This document shows positions 1 through 10,276 of a stretch of 64,000 bases of DNA, one piece after another. Position numbers and translations under genes: made by a program. The stretch comes from Symbiodinium natans (taxonomy: Eukaryota; Sar; Dinophyceae; Suessiales; Symbiodiniaceae): contig CAJNDS010002146.1 of NCBI GenBank assembly GCA_905221605.1, positions 1,020,906 to 1,084,905 on the forward strand. Reading direction: 5' to 3'. Position 1 is the stretch's first letter, and every line of letters begins with the position of its first letter. Below the pieces are notes generated by a model that saw only the letters and a list, made by a program, of their open reading frames with translations, had not been told where the DNA came from and ran no database searches.

Positions 1-355
1 AGGCTTCGAAACGCGCGAGAACGGGTCCAAAGCTGTGTCCAGCAAACCTGAAAACACAGTGCAGCAACACCATCCACCTCAAGGGATTATATAGGCACCG
101 TCAAAATTATCGATTTCCCTGTTTTGATTTTGTGACCGTCACCGTGCTTCGTGTGCGGTGTGCTTCTTTGGTTGAGAGCGTGAAGGGTTTACGGTGTTGC
201 AGAGGTTTTCGGTTCGGGCCGCTCATATGAAGTTTCTGGGTGTTGAAGGTTTAGGGCTTAGGATGGGCTTAGGCTTTCGGAAGGGTTCAGGATTCAGGAT
301 GTACTGACGGGTGGTCATGGACTAAGCCAGGTTCCTTAGGAACCCCTGCAAGTGC

Positions 356-472
356 AACATCGGAGGATATGAAGCACCCAAACCCCTAAACCCTAGTTAA
401 ACCCTAAACCCCTAAACCCCTAAACCCCTAAACCCCTAAACCCCTAAACCCCTAAACCCCTACACCCCTCAT
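356..472. repeat. CCCCTAAA octamer array
   Basis: About ten units in the CCCTAAA orientation in which most units carry an extra C (octamer CCCCTAAA instead of the heptamer). The run is locally homogeneous, which points to spread of one variant by slippage or unequal exchange after the array formed. Confidence 0.85.
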
Positions 473-504
473 TCCCTGCAAAGAACCAGCAAGCTCATGC
501 TTCA

Positions 505-668
505 GGGTTAAGGGTTTAGGGTTTAGGGTTTAGGGTGCACAACGCACCAGAAACCTGCCTGAGCCGGCGCAGGTCCCTTTATGATCTGGGCGCAGGGGCC
601 GAAGGCGGTGTGTGGGGCGCAAAGAGTTTAGGGTTTAGGGTTTAGGGTTTAGGGTTAGGGTCTAGGGT
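505..668. repeat. Two short TTTAGGG arrays around a unique spacer
   Basis: TTTAGGG-orientation units at about 506-536 and 627-668 flank roughly 90 bp of unrelated sequence. They face the opposite way to the CCCCTAAA array just upstream, making a head-to-head arrangement within 150 bp. Confidence 0.8.
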
Positions 669-675
669 CTGAGAC

Positions 676-712
<37 letters not shown>

Positions 713-722
713 CAGAGAGACA
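668..722. repeat. (GA)n microsatellite
   Basis: A purine run of GA dinucleotides with a few interruptions, followed at once by a G-rich tract to about 755. Confidence 0.9.
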
Positions 723-867
723 TGGGGGGCGGGGGGGGAGGGGGGTGGGGGTGGTCTCAAGTTTCAGAGGTCCGAAAAAGGATGGACCATTGCGAAAAAT
801 CACCCTTCAAAGGGGAATTCGTACCTATATACCTAGCGCTTGTGGGGCCAAGTATGTTCAACAACAT

Positions 868-1043
868 CAGCAACCCCTAAACCCTAAACCCTAAATAATA
901 AACCCTAATAAACCCTAATAAACCCTAATAGACCCTAATAGACCCTTATAAACCCTAAACCCTAAACCCTACACCCTAAACCCTAAACCCTAAACCCTAA
1001 ACCCTAAACCCTAAACCCTAAACCCTAAACCCTAAACCCTAGA
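868..1043. repeat. CCCTAAA array with a block of CCCTAATAAA variants
   Basis: The array begins with canonical heptamers, passes through several decamer variants (CCCTAATAAA and CCCTAATAGA) and returns to canonical heptamers from about 950 onward. Variant units lie together, not scattered. Confidence 0.9.
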
Positions 1044-1182
1044 CCAGATCTCCCGAAGCCTTCAACAGCTTGGGAGAATCAGGGCCACCCTATGCCCGGC
1101 ACCATGACTCTGAACCTTACAAAAACGAGGCGTAACAACCCTTTTACGGCGCTTTTATAACAGAGGGAAGCCGGTACCTTGC

Positions 1183-1272
1183 AGGGTTTAGGGTTTAGGG
1201 TTTAGGGCTTAGGGTTTAGGGTTTAGGGTTTAGGGTTAGGGTTTAGGGCTTAGGGTTTAGGGTTTAGGGTGT
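1183..1272. repeat. TTTAGGG array
   Basis: About twelve TTTAGGG units with occasional CTTAGGG and one shortened unit. The orientation is opposite to the array ending at 1043. Confidence 0.9.
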
Positions 1273-1383
1273 GCAAGGGGTCGTGGGCTTATTCCCCAAG
1301 GATCCTCAGACCGGGCAGAAGGCTTTTGGGAGACCTGAGGTTGGTGGGCTTGCCCGGAGAACCCTGATGAAACAACAACTACT

Positions 1384-1500
1384 TGGAGGTTCATGGTACT
1401 TAATAACCCAGTTGTATCTGTACTTTACCAGGCCACTTAAAGGGCTTGTAAGTGGGTTATGAGTACAGCTATAGTTGGTTATTCAGTACCACGAGCCTCC
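1384..1500. mobile_element. MITE-like palindromic element, family 2, copy A
   Basis: The first and last ~24 bases are inverted copies of each other (left end starts GGAGGTTCATGGTACTTAAT; the right end matches its complement with three differences). The 117-bp body has no coding capacity. A second copy with the same ends is at 61382-61512. Short length, inverted ends and dispersed copies fit a miniature inverted-repeat transposable element; the transposase family is not identifiable. Confidence 0.7.
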
Positions 1501-1774
1501 ATCTAGACACTAGACCCTAAATTAACTTGTCCCTGGTACGGAATTCGGGATTTTGAGATCATGCAGAAGCCCCATAAACGGAAGAACTTTGATTGAAATC
1601 CTCTCATAATTATAAGGTTGCTCCTGGCACCACAATATTTTGACGGCAAGCGAAAAATATGATGGACGCCTTTCCCCCTCTCCCCACCAACAACCCACCG
1701 ATAACAGCTCTAATCCTTGAAAAACAAACGAAGCCCAGATGAATGATGAAACCGTTCGCCCATGCGTCGTCGGC

Positions 1775-1822
1775 TAAACCCTCAACCCTAAACCCTAAAC
1801 CCTAAACCCTAAACTCCTAGAC
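1775..1822. repeat. Short CCCTAAA array
   Basis: About six CCCTAAA-type units within otherwise unique DNA. Confidence 0.8.
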
Positions 1823-2212
1823 TCAGATTAGCCATCCTGGGCTGAACATGCCACCCTGAACAATCTGAACCCTCAATTCTAAACGCTCGCGAATTCCTAA
1901 GCACCTGAGACAGAGAAGCCTGAATCCCACCCGGTACATTCCACTAAAGCCTAACTAAACCTAAAGCCGACCACCGACCCCGTCACCTGTTGGGGTCGCC
2001 GGGCGCTGTCGGAGATATGATAATAAGGGGGAACATCCCAACCCTAAACCCTAGTCCCCTAAATCCCCGAACCCCAAGGCTCGGGCGTTTTCCAGGTAGT
2101 ACCAGCCAGGGTGGTCGTTATCCGCATCCTCACGGTTGGGCTTTGGGCTTTCAGGGTTCGGATTGACGGGGCTCGAGGGTTGCGTAACGCCCCTCCTGCT
2201 GCGCAAATCCTA

Positions 2213-2586
2213 CCCCTAAACCCTAAACCCTAAACCCCAAACGCCTCCCTGCTGTGCTCACAAGACCAGAGTGGGCACAAAATAACCTGCCGCCTTGGAC
2301 CCTGCGTGTTATTTGTTAACAATGCACGTTTGGCCTATATAGGCCATTCCTGGGGGTCCCTAAACCCTAAACCCTGAACCCTAAACCCTAAACCCTAAAC
2401 CCTAAACCTGGCGGCCCTGGGGGCCCCGACCCTGCATCCTAAACACCCACTGCTAAGCTCGTACACCTTGCATCTTACAGCTTAAGAATATGAACCCTAT
2501 GCCATGAACCCTGTGGACTATGGACCCTAAACCCTAAACCCTAAACCCTAAACCCTAAACACTAAACCCTAAACCCTACATCCCTA
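2213..2586. repeat. Three CCCTAAA arrays with spacers
   Basis: CCCTAAA runs at about 2213-2246, 2360-2410 and 2525-2580 separated by spacers of about 115 bp. All share the same orientation. No coding signal was seen in the spacers. Confidence 0.8.
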
Positions 2587-2685
2587 GCCTAACCCTGAGG
2601 CTTGGATCTGTAGACTGGGTGCCACGCCTTACAGTCAGGGTTGATCGTCGCCACGGCATCCTCGTTGGGGCTTGGGGCTTAGGCT

Positions 2686-2830
2686 TTACAGGGTTTAGGG
2701 TTTAGGGGTTAGGGGTTAGGGGTTAGGGTGTAGGGTTTAGGGTTTAGGGTTTGGGGTTAAGGGTTTGGGGTTTTGGGTTTAGGGTTTGGGGTTTAGGGTT
2801 CGAGGTTCGGGGTTTGGGGTTTTTGGTTTT
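2686..2830. repeat. Degenerate TTTAGGG array
   Basis: A long TTTAGGG-orientation run with many TTTGGGG, GTTAGGG and TTTTGGG variants, more decayed than its neighbours. Confidence 0.85.
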
Positions 2831-3274
2831 TCGCCAGCGGCTTCATGAAAGGCTAAAGACGCGGGCGTTGGCTTGAGTAGCGAGGCGTTTGGCAGCTCAA
2901 GTTGGAAAACAGACACTAACCCGCTGGTGAAAGTGGTTCATTCTAGATACTACCCTTCAACCATCCCATATTTACAAGTTCAATCTGCCGGTACCCAACG
3001 TTGGGGATTCAGGGCTCAACCCTAAACCCTAACCACCCTAAACCCTAAACCCTCAACCCTACACCCTAAGCCGACATGCAGGAAGCGGAGAAGGGCGCAT
3101 AATCACTTGCCAAATCTTGAGGCTTGAGGTCGTGGGCGTGTTCTTGCACCGGGTAAAGCTCCAAACCCTCAGCCCTAAACCTGGCTTGAGCTCCAGCAAC
3201 ACTGAACCTTAATCCAGAAACTCCGCACCCTCAACCATTGTAGGAGCTCAGGAGACATACCAGCTAGCTGAGCA

Positions 3275-3640
3275 GTGACGGGGGAGGGGGGGGGGGAAAG
3301 GGGGGGGAAGGGAGGGGGAAGGGGGGAAGGGGGGAAGGGGGAAGGGTGGGGGGAAGGGGGGAAGGGGGAAGGGGGGGAAGGGGGGAAGGGGGGAAGGGGG
3401 AAGGGGGGAAGGGGGGAAGGGGGGAAGGGGGGCAGGGGGGAAGGGGGAAGGGGGGAAGGGGGGAAGGGGGGAAGGGGGGAAGGGGGACGGGGAGAGGGGG
3501 AAGGGGGGAAGGGGGGAAGGGGGAGGGGGGAAGGCGGGGAAGGGGGGGCAGGGGGGCAGGGGGGCAGGGGGGCAGGGGGGAAAGGGGGGAAAGGGGGGGG
3601 GGGGGGGGGGGGGGGGAGAAAGGGCGGGGAGCGGGGCAGA
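3275..3640. repeat. G-rich minisatellite and poly-G run
   Basis: About 365 bp on the + strand made almost only of runs of 3-7 G separated by AA, A or CA, ending in a poly-G run of more than 20 near 3597-3617. All three + frames (Gly/Glu/Lys) and the - frames (Pro/Ser) are open simply because the repeat lacks stop codons, so it is not a gene. Such a strand has very high potential to fold into G-quadruplexes. Confidence 0.9.
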
Positions 3641-3766
3641 AAGGGCTGACCTTGATTGGGCCTTGAAATACTTGGAGGTTTAATAGACCCCGAAGAGCAG
3701 GATCCCCTTGTAGTAAGGACCCCAATAAGGTACCCCAATTTCGGGAACCGCCGCTTGTTGCACACC

Positions 3767-3872
3767 CCTAAACCCTAAACCCTAAACCCTAAACCCTAAA
3801 CCCTAAACCCTAAACCCTAAACCCTAAACCCTAAACCCTAAACCCTAAGCCCTAAGCCCTAAGCCCTAAACC
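3767..3872. repeat. CCCTAAA array
   Basis: About fourteen nearly perfect CCCTAAA units, the last few being CCCTAAG variants grouped at one end. Confidence 0.9.
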
Positions 3873-4499
3873 CCCAAAAGGTGACCGACTTGGAAATCCA
3901 AGTTTAGGAGTTTAAAGGTTGGGGGTTGGGGGCTCAGGGGGATGCGCGGGGTGATTTCCCAAAATTGGGGGGACCCCTTTTGTACCCCAAACAGAACAGC
4001 AACCCTTCAAGGGACCCCTATACCAGGGGTGCCCCTATTTTCGGAAACCCCCATATGAGCAGTTCTCTACACTGGGGTTGTCACGGTTTGTGGAGTTTAG
4101 GGTTCGGGGCTTTGGGGTTTGGGCTTGGTCAGGCTCACTAAGCCGTGGTCCTGTTGGGGTAACTTGGACGTAAAGCTGGACCCAAAATGAGAAGGCTTGA
4201 AGGGTCTTATTGTAAGGGAACCTAAACCCTAAACCTACTCTGGATCCTAGAAAGGCCTGTACTACCTTACGAAAGCCTGAAACCCGCAAAACCCTAAAAC
4301 TCTAAATACCTCACACACTAGAACGCAAAAAGCCCTAAAACACTATAACCCTATAATCCTACATCCTAAACCCTAAACCCTAAACCCCAAACCCTAAACC
4401 CTCTGAGCCCGAGCGGCTGCGAAGCTGCTGGCCGTCCAGGCGTCCAGCGCACGCTTGTTGTCGTACCACTTCTGAACCAGACTGCCGAGCGGCTCTGTC

Positions 4500-4588
4500 G
4501 GGTTTAGGGTTTAGGGTTTAGGGTTTAGGGTTTAGGGTTTAGGGTTTAGGGTTTGGGGTTTGGGGTTTGGGGTTTAGGGTTTAGGGCC
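4500..4588. repeat. TTTAGGG array with TTTGGGG block
   Basis: About twelve units; three or four adjacent TTTGGGG variants sit inside canonical TTTAGGG units. Confidence 0.9.
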
Positions 4589-4876
4589 CGAATGAGCCCT
4601 GAGTCTGTACGTAAGGGCCAAGAAGTTGAATGTTAAGGGTTTAGGCGTCAAGGGCTGAGGCTGAAAGTTCAGGGGTTCAGGTTAGGCTTTGGTAAGGGCT
4701 TGACCTTTCACGCCTAAGTCCCCATCGAGTTCTAAGTTCGTGGTGTTCACGTTCAGCCAAACAAGTCCCGGCAGGTGTCCAACACCTCACACTGAACTCC
4801 AGACCTGCGGAGTGCAGGGGCGGCACTTTCGTGCAAAACGGGGGCTGTGGTGCCTCAGGCAGGCACAGAAGACATT

Positions 4877-4946
4877 CTAAACCCTAAACCCTAAACCCTA
4901 AACCCTAAACCCTAAACCCCAAACCCCAAACCCCAAACCCTAAACC
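4877..4946. repeat. CCCTAAA array with CCCCAAA block
   Basis: About ten units, opposite in orientation to the array at 4500-4588. It carries the complementary variant block (CCCCAAA), so the two arrays look like inverted relatives about 300 bp apart. Confidence 0.85.
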
Positions 4947-5242
4947 ATCCATAGAATCGCCATCGGTCGACGGATTCGGAATCGCCACATCCATCGGGGT
5001 TCCGGGAACAACTCCAGGAGCCTCTCCAGCCCCATCGTCGGCCTCCTCCACCCCAGGGGTTATAGGTGATAGGGTTTAGGGTTTAGGGTTTTTTTACGGG
5101 ACGAACTTGAGCAAATGCGCGCGATAAATTCTGTCCTCTGCGCCAGCACACTTGGCTGAAAAAGCGACTTACGAACATGCTAGTACAAGGCCAACATCGG
5201 CCGAGTCAAAAGAGCCCGAAAGGAAGAGGAGGATGCAATCCA

Positions 5243-5650
5243 TCATGGTCGAAGACTCGCCCAAAAGGGCACGGGCCCCTCAGTCCTGCAGGCTGGCAGC
5301 CATGCGTGAAGTTTGCTGCACTTGGGGGGTTGTTGCGTTGAAACATCCCCTTCTAGGCAAACCCTTAAGCAACCATGATTCTGGCGGAGATGCTGGGCCA
5401 AACGTTCTTGCCGCCAGAACTCGGTGCTGCAGACCTCACACCTCGTGCCTGTGGCTGCCAAGGCAGAGGCGGCCCTTTTACGGTGGCTATGCCATTGGTG
5501 CAATGCAACATGCCGCTTGTCGGGAAAGCTTGAGCCGCAAATGGTACACAACCATCCGTCATCAAGAAGAGCCAGCCGTTGCAACCAGCACTTTCGCCAA
5601 AACCAATCGGCACTTTGTAGCAAAACTATGAATGAATGAATGTGGCTCAA
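5243..5650 (-). pseudogene. C2H2 zinc-finger fragment, probably from a LINE-type retroelement
   Basis: The - strand encodes about 100 residues with two C2H2 fingers: the first around CTICGSSF...HQWHSH, the second around GTRCEVCSTEF...RLAQHLRQNH (each C-x2-C-x12-H-x4-H). Paired fingers of this type, the second preceded by a GT-x-C start, sit beside reverse transcriptases of dinoflagellate LINE-like elements as I recall them; no reverse transcriptase is present here. The frame opens with TTG and no ATG is in reach, so this is a fragment. The upstream part of the same reading frame (residues matching LLQSADWFWRKCWLQRL) recurs in the right inverted repeat at about 41967-42030, where it breaks off before the fingers. 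Confidence 0.55.
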
Positions 5651-5756
5651 AATGGCTCGACAAAAGACTTCAACAAAAACTTTGTGCGAAAAAAATCAAT
5701 TGTTGAGCGATAAAAAGAGGTTTTTTTTCACGATAACATGGCAGGGGGGGCAGGGG

Positions 5757-6215
5757 TTTTAGGTAGGGTTTAGGACTGGTTTAGGATTCAGGGTTTAGGC
5801 TTTAGGATTGACAACGAACCGTGGCTTTTTTGTGCCGTGCAGGGTGCAGGGTTCTAGGGCTCTAAAAACCCTGAACTTTAAACCCCGTGGAAACCCTAAA
5901 AACCCCTGAACCCTGAACCCGAAACCCTGAACCCTAAAACCTAAACCCTGACCCCTAAACCCTCCAGGGCTTCGGAATCCCTAAATCTTAAAGACAAGGG
6001 GGGAGGGGGGGGGGGGGGGGGGGGGGACGGCCAACAAATTGCTTAATCCCTACCCTGAGCCCTAAATCCTGAACCCTAAACCCCGAACCCTCGACCCTAT
6101 GGTCGGTTTTAACGTTTAGGGTTTGGGGTTTGGGGTTTAGGGTTCAAGGCTTAGGGCTGTCTACTTGTATCCATAGGAACCCTAAAGCCTAAACCCCAAA
6201 CCCTGAACCCTAAAA
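5757..6215. repeat. Degenerate telomere-type repeats inside the left arm
   Basis: Scattered TTTAGGG (5757-5800, 6115-6150) and CCCTAAA units (5865-5960, 6055-6095, 6178-6212) with many substitutions, plus a poly-G run near 6002-6026. The same stretch of the right arm is longer and more regular (41223-41740). Confidence 0.75.
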
Positions 6216-6309
6216 GCTGTCAGAGAACGAACCGACGGGGGGGCTACCACATCCTTGCTGCCTACCTTCCGGAGGACTGCCTGTCACTGTGTGCAAGCCC
6301 TGAAAAAGG

Positions 6310-6412
6310 GTAGGAGCGCTGCAGAAGCGTAAGGTTTAGACTTTCGGGCCCGTGCCCCCTTTCCCACCCAAGCGCTGCAAAAGCGATGCCCAGCACTGCA
6401 AAGTGACTGTGA
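6310..6412. repeat. Short G-loop hairpins in the left arm
   Basis: Three members of the short hairpin family: CGCT-GCAG-AAGCG near 6317, CGCT-GCAA-AAGCG near 6373 and CACT-GCAA-AGTG near 6393. The counterparts of the last two are recognisable in the right arm near 41035-41065. The CGCT/AGCG stems differ from the CACT/AGTG stem at both partners of one base pair. Confidence 0.7.
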
Positions 6413-6689
6413 CCCGAAACTGTTAGTCGGTCTGGACCGTCTCGAGCCTACATGCCCTTGGTGCCCCTGGAGCAGAGGCGGCCGTTTGCATCCCTCCCCG
6501 AAACCCGGCCTGGACCGTCTTGAGCCTACATCCCGGACACGGCGATCCCGCAGAGCCGGAGCCTTCTGCAGCGCAAGCCCTGAGAAAGGGAGATCCTGAA
6601 AGTCCTCAAGCCCCCTGTCAGGACTCCAGGATCAGATTCAGCTTTAAGCATCGGCGTGAATCAACAGAACATACAAGCAGAAAGTGAAT

Positions 6690-7090
6690 AATACATGGCT
6701 ATTATTGAAATCAATAATAGTTAATTACTAATTATCTACTATATATATATATGTATATCTTATATATATATATATAGTAGAATATATTATGTTATATGAT
6801 ATTCTATTATATATATATATATATTCTATATATATATATATGCAATATAGCATCTTATGTATTATGGATATTTCGGCAGCTATTGTCATGTATAAAAACA
6901 TATTATAGTATTGTATTGTACCGACGGTGTATTTATTCTCATTCTTATATTCTTACTCTGATTATTATTCATACTCTTTTTCTGATTATTATTCATATTA
7001 TTTTTCAGTATATTAATATAGCTATAAATAAATGAACAATAAATGAAATATGATACACATATATATAATATGATATTGCAATATAATATT
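6690..7090. repeat. AT-rich block with TA runs and palindromes, inside the left arm
   Basis: About 400 bp of A+T-rich DNA with several (TA)n runs. At 6738-6780 a CTACTATATA... run is followed by its inverted copy ending ...TATAGTAG, giving a long hairpin. A matching AT-rich block lies just inside the right arm (40305-40680). Long open frames here are low-complexity Ile/Tyr/Leu and are not considered genes. Confidence 0.85.
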
Positions 7091-7124
7091 TTTGATTACA
7101 CCCAAAAGGAGCACCGTCGTGTCG

Positions 7125-7220
7125 TTTCCGATAGGAGCACTGCAGGAAGTGATGCCCTCAATCACCATGAAGTCAAAAGGCACTGAAGAAGTGAGCCCCG
7201 GGAGCACTGCACAAAGTGAG
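7125..7220. repeat. Cluster of short CACT...AGTG hairpins
   Basis: Three imperfect hairpins within 90 bp: CACTGCAGGAAGTG near 7138, CACTGAAGAAGTG near 7182 and CACTGCACAAAGTG near 7205. The surrounding 150 bp is repeated with the same order of hairpins at 11120-11250, as part of the larger gene duplication. Confidence 0.75.
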
Positions 7221-7542
7221 GCCACAAACACTCAAGCACAAATGCCAACGAGCAAAAGCTTCACACGTGCAGGAGAAAGAGACGTTATATGCGACCAAGC
7301 TCACAATTTCTTGGAGACTCGGTGGCAAGAAGTGAGCAGCATGGCCTTGGACGTTGCATGGTTCGTAAACAGACGCATTGCCTAGCACTGGCACACTGAA
7401 TCTTCTGCCGACTCCAGCCCAAGGCAGTTCATGCCAAGGAACCTGTACGATTCAGATTCGAACACACTAGTAGGCTAACCAGGAACGGGGAAGTAGCACG
7501 ACGTCAAGACCCACTGTCGACAGCCGGCCATTTGAGTGAGCC

Positions 7543-9313
7543 ATGGCTGTGGCCGGAGGTGGGGGAGCATTAGCTCCAGGCGGAGGGCCGGGAGACTGGA
7601 GTGGCGGTCGCAGAGGTTGGGGGTGGGGAGGAGGCAGGCCTCCTGGGTTTGGGCCGTGGTCCAGGGGAATGTTCAGCTGGCATGTTTCTGAGTGCGGTGT
7701 AATGTCATCAATAATTTTAATGCAACTGTTTGTTTGGCAGGCATCATCCCTTTACCTTCTCGAAAAGGCCGGAATGGGATGAGCACGAGTTTGAGGCCGG
7801 AGCCTGACCTGATTAACCCGCCAGCAATAAGCACCCGCTGTGTTTGGGAGATCCGCTACACCATGGCTTTGGAAAAAGAAGTGGAAAATCTCCAGGCGAG
7901 CCCAAGCCTCAGACTCAGTTTCATGAACACACCACTCAGTCATCTCTGTGGCAGGGACAAAAGCAGATGATCGAAGAGCAACTCGCAGAGACCCGGCGAC
8001 AGCTGGGAGAGAGCCAGCAGCAGCAGCGGGACACAGAGCAACGGCAGCAGCATCTACTGGGAGAGGTAGCGCAGCTCCAGATGCACCTCGCCCAGCAGCA
8101 GCAGCAACTAGCACAGCAGCATCAGCAGCTGCAAGACATGAACGAGAAGCAGCAACAAAAGCTGCAACAGCAGCAACAAGAGCATCACCAGCAAATGCTA
8201 CTGCTGCGTCAACAGCATCAAGGACAGGTGCAACAGGGGGAGCAGCAGCAGCAGGAGCGGCTTCAGCAACAGATGCAACACCAGCAGCAGCGGCTGCGAG
8301 AGATTGAACATATGGCGCGAACAACAGTTGCAGAGTTGCGAGGCGGGGGGTGGGGCGAGGGGGCAGTGGCGTTCAGATCACCGAATGCAGTCTGCCTTCT
8401 GTGACTTTCCGCCCTGTCGATAGGACCTGACACGACATATTATCCCTGCCAGGCCGACTGGAAAGCTTGTCCAAAGAAAAGCCTAAAGGAGGGGCTTGTG
8501 CTTCACACAGGTAACGATTTAAAGATGTAATCTGTTTGACTCGGCTACTTCTGTCACCTCAGCCAGGCAAAGGAAAAGACCAAGGGAAAGGCAGGGGAAA
8601 TGTTGCTGGCTGATAGGAATGACAGTGATCGTACATCCTTTGCCAGGAAGGGAGCAGACTGACGAGGCCCTGTACCACCGTGAGGCAGTCGATGCATTGT
8701 GCAGTTGGTTGTCTGTTTTGCAGAGTAACATGGAGAATCTGCCACATGATCGAAGCCGGTGGTTCGCCTCGGACCCTGAGTCAGCCACAGCCTCAGTGCC
8801 GACTTATGTGTCTGTGGCCCACAAGACGACGAAACTTCAGACTCAGCTGTCCTGAAAGTTTCTTGCCTGTCGCGCAGGAAGAGGAGCCAAGCAAAGGGAT
8901 GATGAGGGGCAAAGGCAAGGAAAAAGACAAAAAAGGAGAGAAAGGCTGGGCTGCAACCGACGCCAATGGCAAGGAGAAAGACGAAAAAGTAGAGAACAAC
9001 GCCAAGGGCAAGGAGACAGGCCAAAAAGGAGCTGCAGTCAACGCAGGAAAAGAAGGAACGGCAGGAGCCAAGGGCAAGGGGAATGGAGGACAAGCAGAGG
9101 ACAACAGACAAAAGGCTGGACCTGGAATGTCGTGCACCATCTTTTCTTCAGATGACTGCTTTTCAGGGAAACGACTGCGCCCCTGAGAAGGCCCGATCGG
9201 CAGCCGGCCGCTCGGAGCATCTCCTCATTTTGAGAAACGATGGCAAGCCAGAACTCAGGCTCCCGTCATCCCCGAAGCCTCAGAGGCATCCTCATGCTGA
9301 CTCCTTTGCTTGA
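7543..9313 (+). CDS. Gly-rich / poly-Gln / Lys-rich protein gene, copy 1
   Basis: Not a recognised family. Visible parts, in order: a Gly/Trp-rich first exon from ATG 7543 (MAVAGGGGALAPGGGP, then GDW and WGWGGG); a Gln-rich exon from about 7954 to 8400 with heptad-like spacing that should form a coiled coil (EEQLAETRRQLGESQQQQ, later VAELRGG); a short exon around 8724-8790 containing HDRSRWF; a Lys/Gly-rich exon about 8878-9147 (repeated GKGKEKDKK-type segments); and a short end with GNDCAPEK. Copy 2 (11584-13255) has the same order. Where copy 2 has a GTAAGT donor after the Gly-rich exon, copy 1 reads GGGAATG, so this copy uses a non-standard donor or is damaged. A scaffold or nucleic-acid-binding role is only a guess from composition. 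Confidence 0.5.
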
Positions 9314-9429
9314 ACATTTGTTCGCTCTCAGTACCTTTGGAGGACACCGGACCTGGAGCAAAGACCCCAGCAGCAGATGTCTGGGCCTCTGGACATTTAA
9401 CACTTATTAGTTTTCAAACATTGCTTTTC

Positions 9430-9900
9430 AAGTATATTTAGGCCGCCGGCGGACCTCCAGCAAAGACCTCAGCATGCATGCTTTTCGAACTTGACCTGAC
9501 ACACAGAGGACCGTTTCACGATCCAAGGTCAGCCCAGACCTGGACTTCCCCGCGGCGGCTGCCGGATCCTTTTTTTCACCACACAGAAACCACCTTACAT
9601 TTCTGCAAGATTTTCTAGGCTCCGCTGCCCATGGCGGACGCGAAAAGCCCTGCCATGCCCACAGCCACATGGGGCTCGGGTGCATGCTCCTGTCACTGTC
9701 TGTTTGGGTCATTTCACATCCTTGCTCATGGAAGGCTGCAAATACCCCCGGCTCTTCGTCGGATTCGGCTCGAACCTTTTTTTTTTCCTGTGGGTTCACG
9801 CCCTATTAAGTGGACTCCGAGGTACGATATCTCCTGCCACGCCCGTCTGCCCCAGCACCGCCGCCGCCTGGAAGTTTGCGGTCAGTCTGGAGCTTAGATC
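9430..9900. other. Spacer with no clear exon
   Basis: Roughly 470 bp after the Lys-rich gene copy 1. Frames are open on both strands over 80-120 codons but without recognisable motifs or consistent splice signals. I cannot assign it. Confidence 0.4.
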
Positions 9901-9915
9901 GCATCAAGAATAAGC

Positions 9916-10276
9916 GCGCGACCACACGGATCCGGTATCGGAGGCCACCGAACAGAAGGACCCGTGTGGTGGCTCCGAAGACGAGTGGATCTACATCGAG
10001 GCCAACTCTGGCGTTCGAAAGAATGGGCCAGCCAGGACCTTGAATGTGTGCCTCAGGCTGCTGCTTTCAATTTTGAGCTATGACCGGCCTCAGACCATGG
10101 CAAAGGTCCGCGAGATGGTGCCACCCAAGCCGAAAGTCCTGGACCTAATTTGCTTTGGAAACTCGACTGCAGGCACACAGACTCACTCCTTCCAAGGACT
10201 CCAAGGTCGGCACGAAGGATTCCCAGCCACCTGCCTTTTACTCAGACTCGGAGGTTTTTTGGCAGCCACCATGTGA
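9916..10276 (+). CDS. Exon of an unrecognised protein
   Basis: A frame opening just after a TAA at about 9911 reads through SEATEQKDPCGGSEDEWIYIEAN and SILSYDRPQTMAKVREMVPPKPKVLDLICFG, with a mixed amino-acid composition unlike the shadow frames. It has no ATG of its own at the start, so it is probably an internal exon; the 3' limit is probably an intron donor before the formal stop at 10274-10276. A downstream stretch at about 10195-10255 in another frame (AFYSDSEVFWQ) may be the next exon. No family recognised. Confidence 0.4.

Larger units (their letters stand above)
1..5566. repeat. Left flank: gene-poor DNA full of telomere-type arrays
   Basis: About 5.5 kb in which short arrays of the heptamer TTTAGGG or its complement CCCTAAA recur every few hundred bases. 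Arrays of both orientations occur (for example CCCTAAA at 868-1043, TTTAGGG at 1183-1272, CCCTAAA at 3767-3872, TTTAGGG at 4500-4588). The spacers (for example 1500-1775, 1860-2035, 4590-4870) are non-repetitive to the eye and I see no convincing exon in them. The only other structures seen are a GA microsatellite, one small palindromic element and a long G-rich minisatellite, listed separately. The heptamer is the telomere unit of plants and of dinoflagellates. The mixed orientation shows this is interstitial or subtelomeric sequence and not a chromosome end. Confidence 0.85.
5567..6657. repeat. Left arm of a long inverted repeat that bounds the gene island
   Basis: Read in reverse complement, this segment matches 40681-42041 in collinear order. 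The matching blocks are: the zinc-finger frame start (5567-5650), the sequence around AGCCATTTTG and the adjoining A/T runs (about 5650-5740), the stretch with CACGGCACAAAAAAGCC on the complementary strand (about 5815-5870), the block around 6235-6330, the Cys-free spacer rich in CTCGAGACGGTCC-type sequence (6420-6560), and the end near 6641-6657. Arms differ mainly because telomere-type repeats inside them have expanded on the right (1091 bp against 1361 bp). The match stops abruptly at 5567/42041 on the outside and near 6657/40681 on the inside. Confidence 0.85.

Noticed and set aside
3175-3765. Long Pro-rich and Gly/Glu/Lys-rich open frames on both strands
   Set aside because: They are produced by the G-rich minisatellite, which contains no stop codons in any frame; no independent coding evidence.
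6796-7035. Ile/Tyr-rich frame resembling a membrane protein
   Set aside because: It lies wholly in TA microsatellite DNA. Frames at 47727-48119 and 49636-49917 were dismissed for the same reason.
7092-7385. 97-codon frame just inside the left arm
   Set aside because: It runs through three hairpin repeats, and its duplicate at 11087-11278 does not keep the frame.
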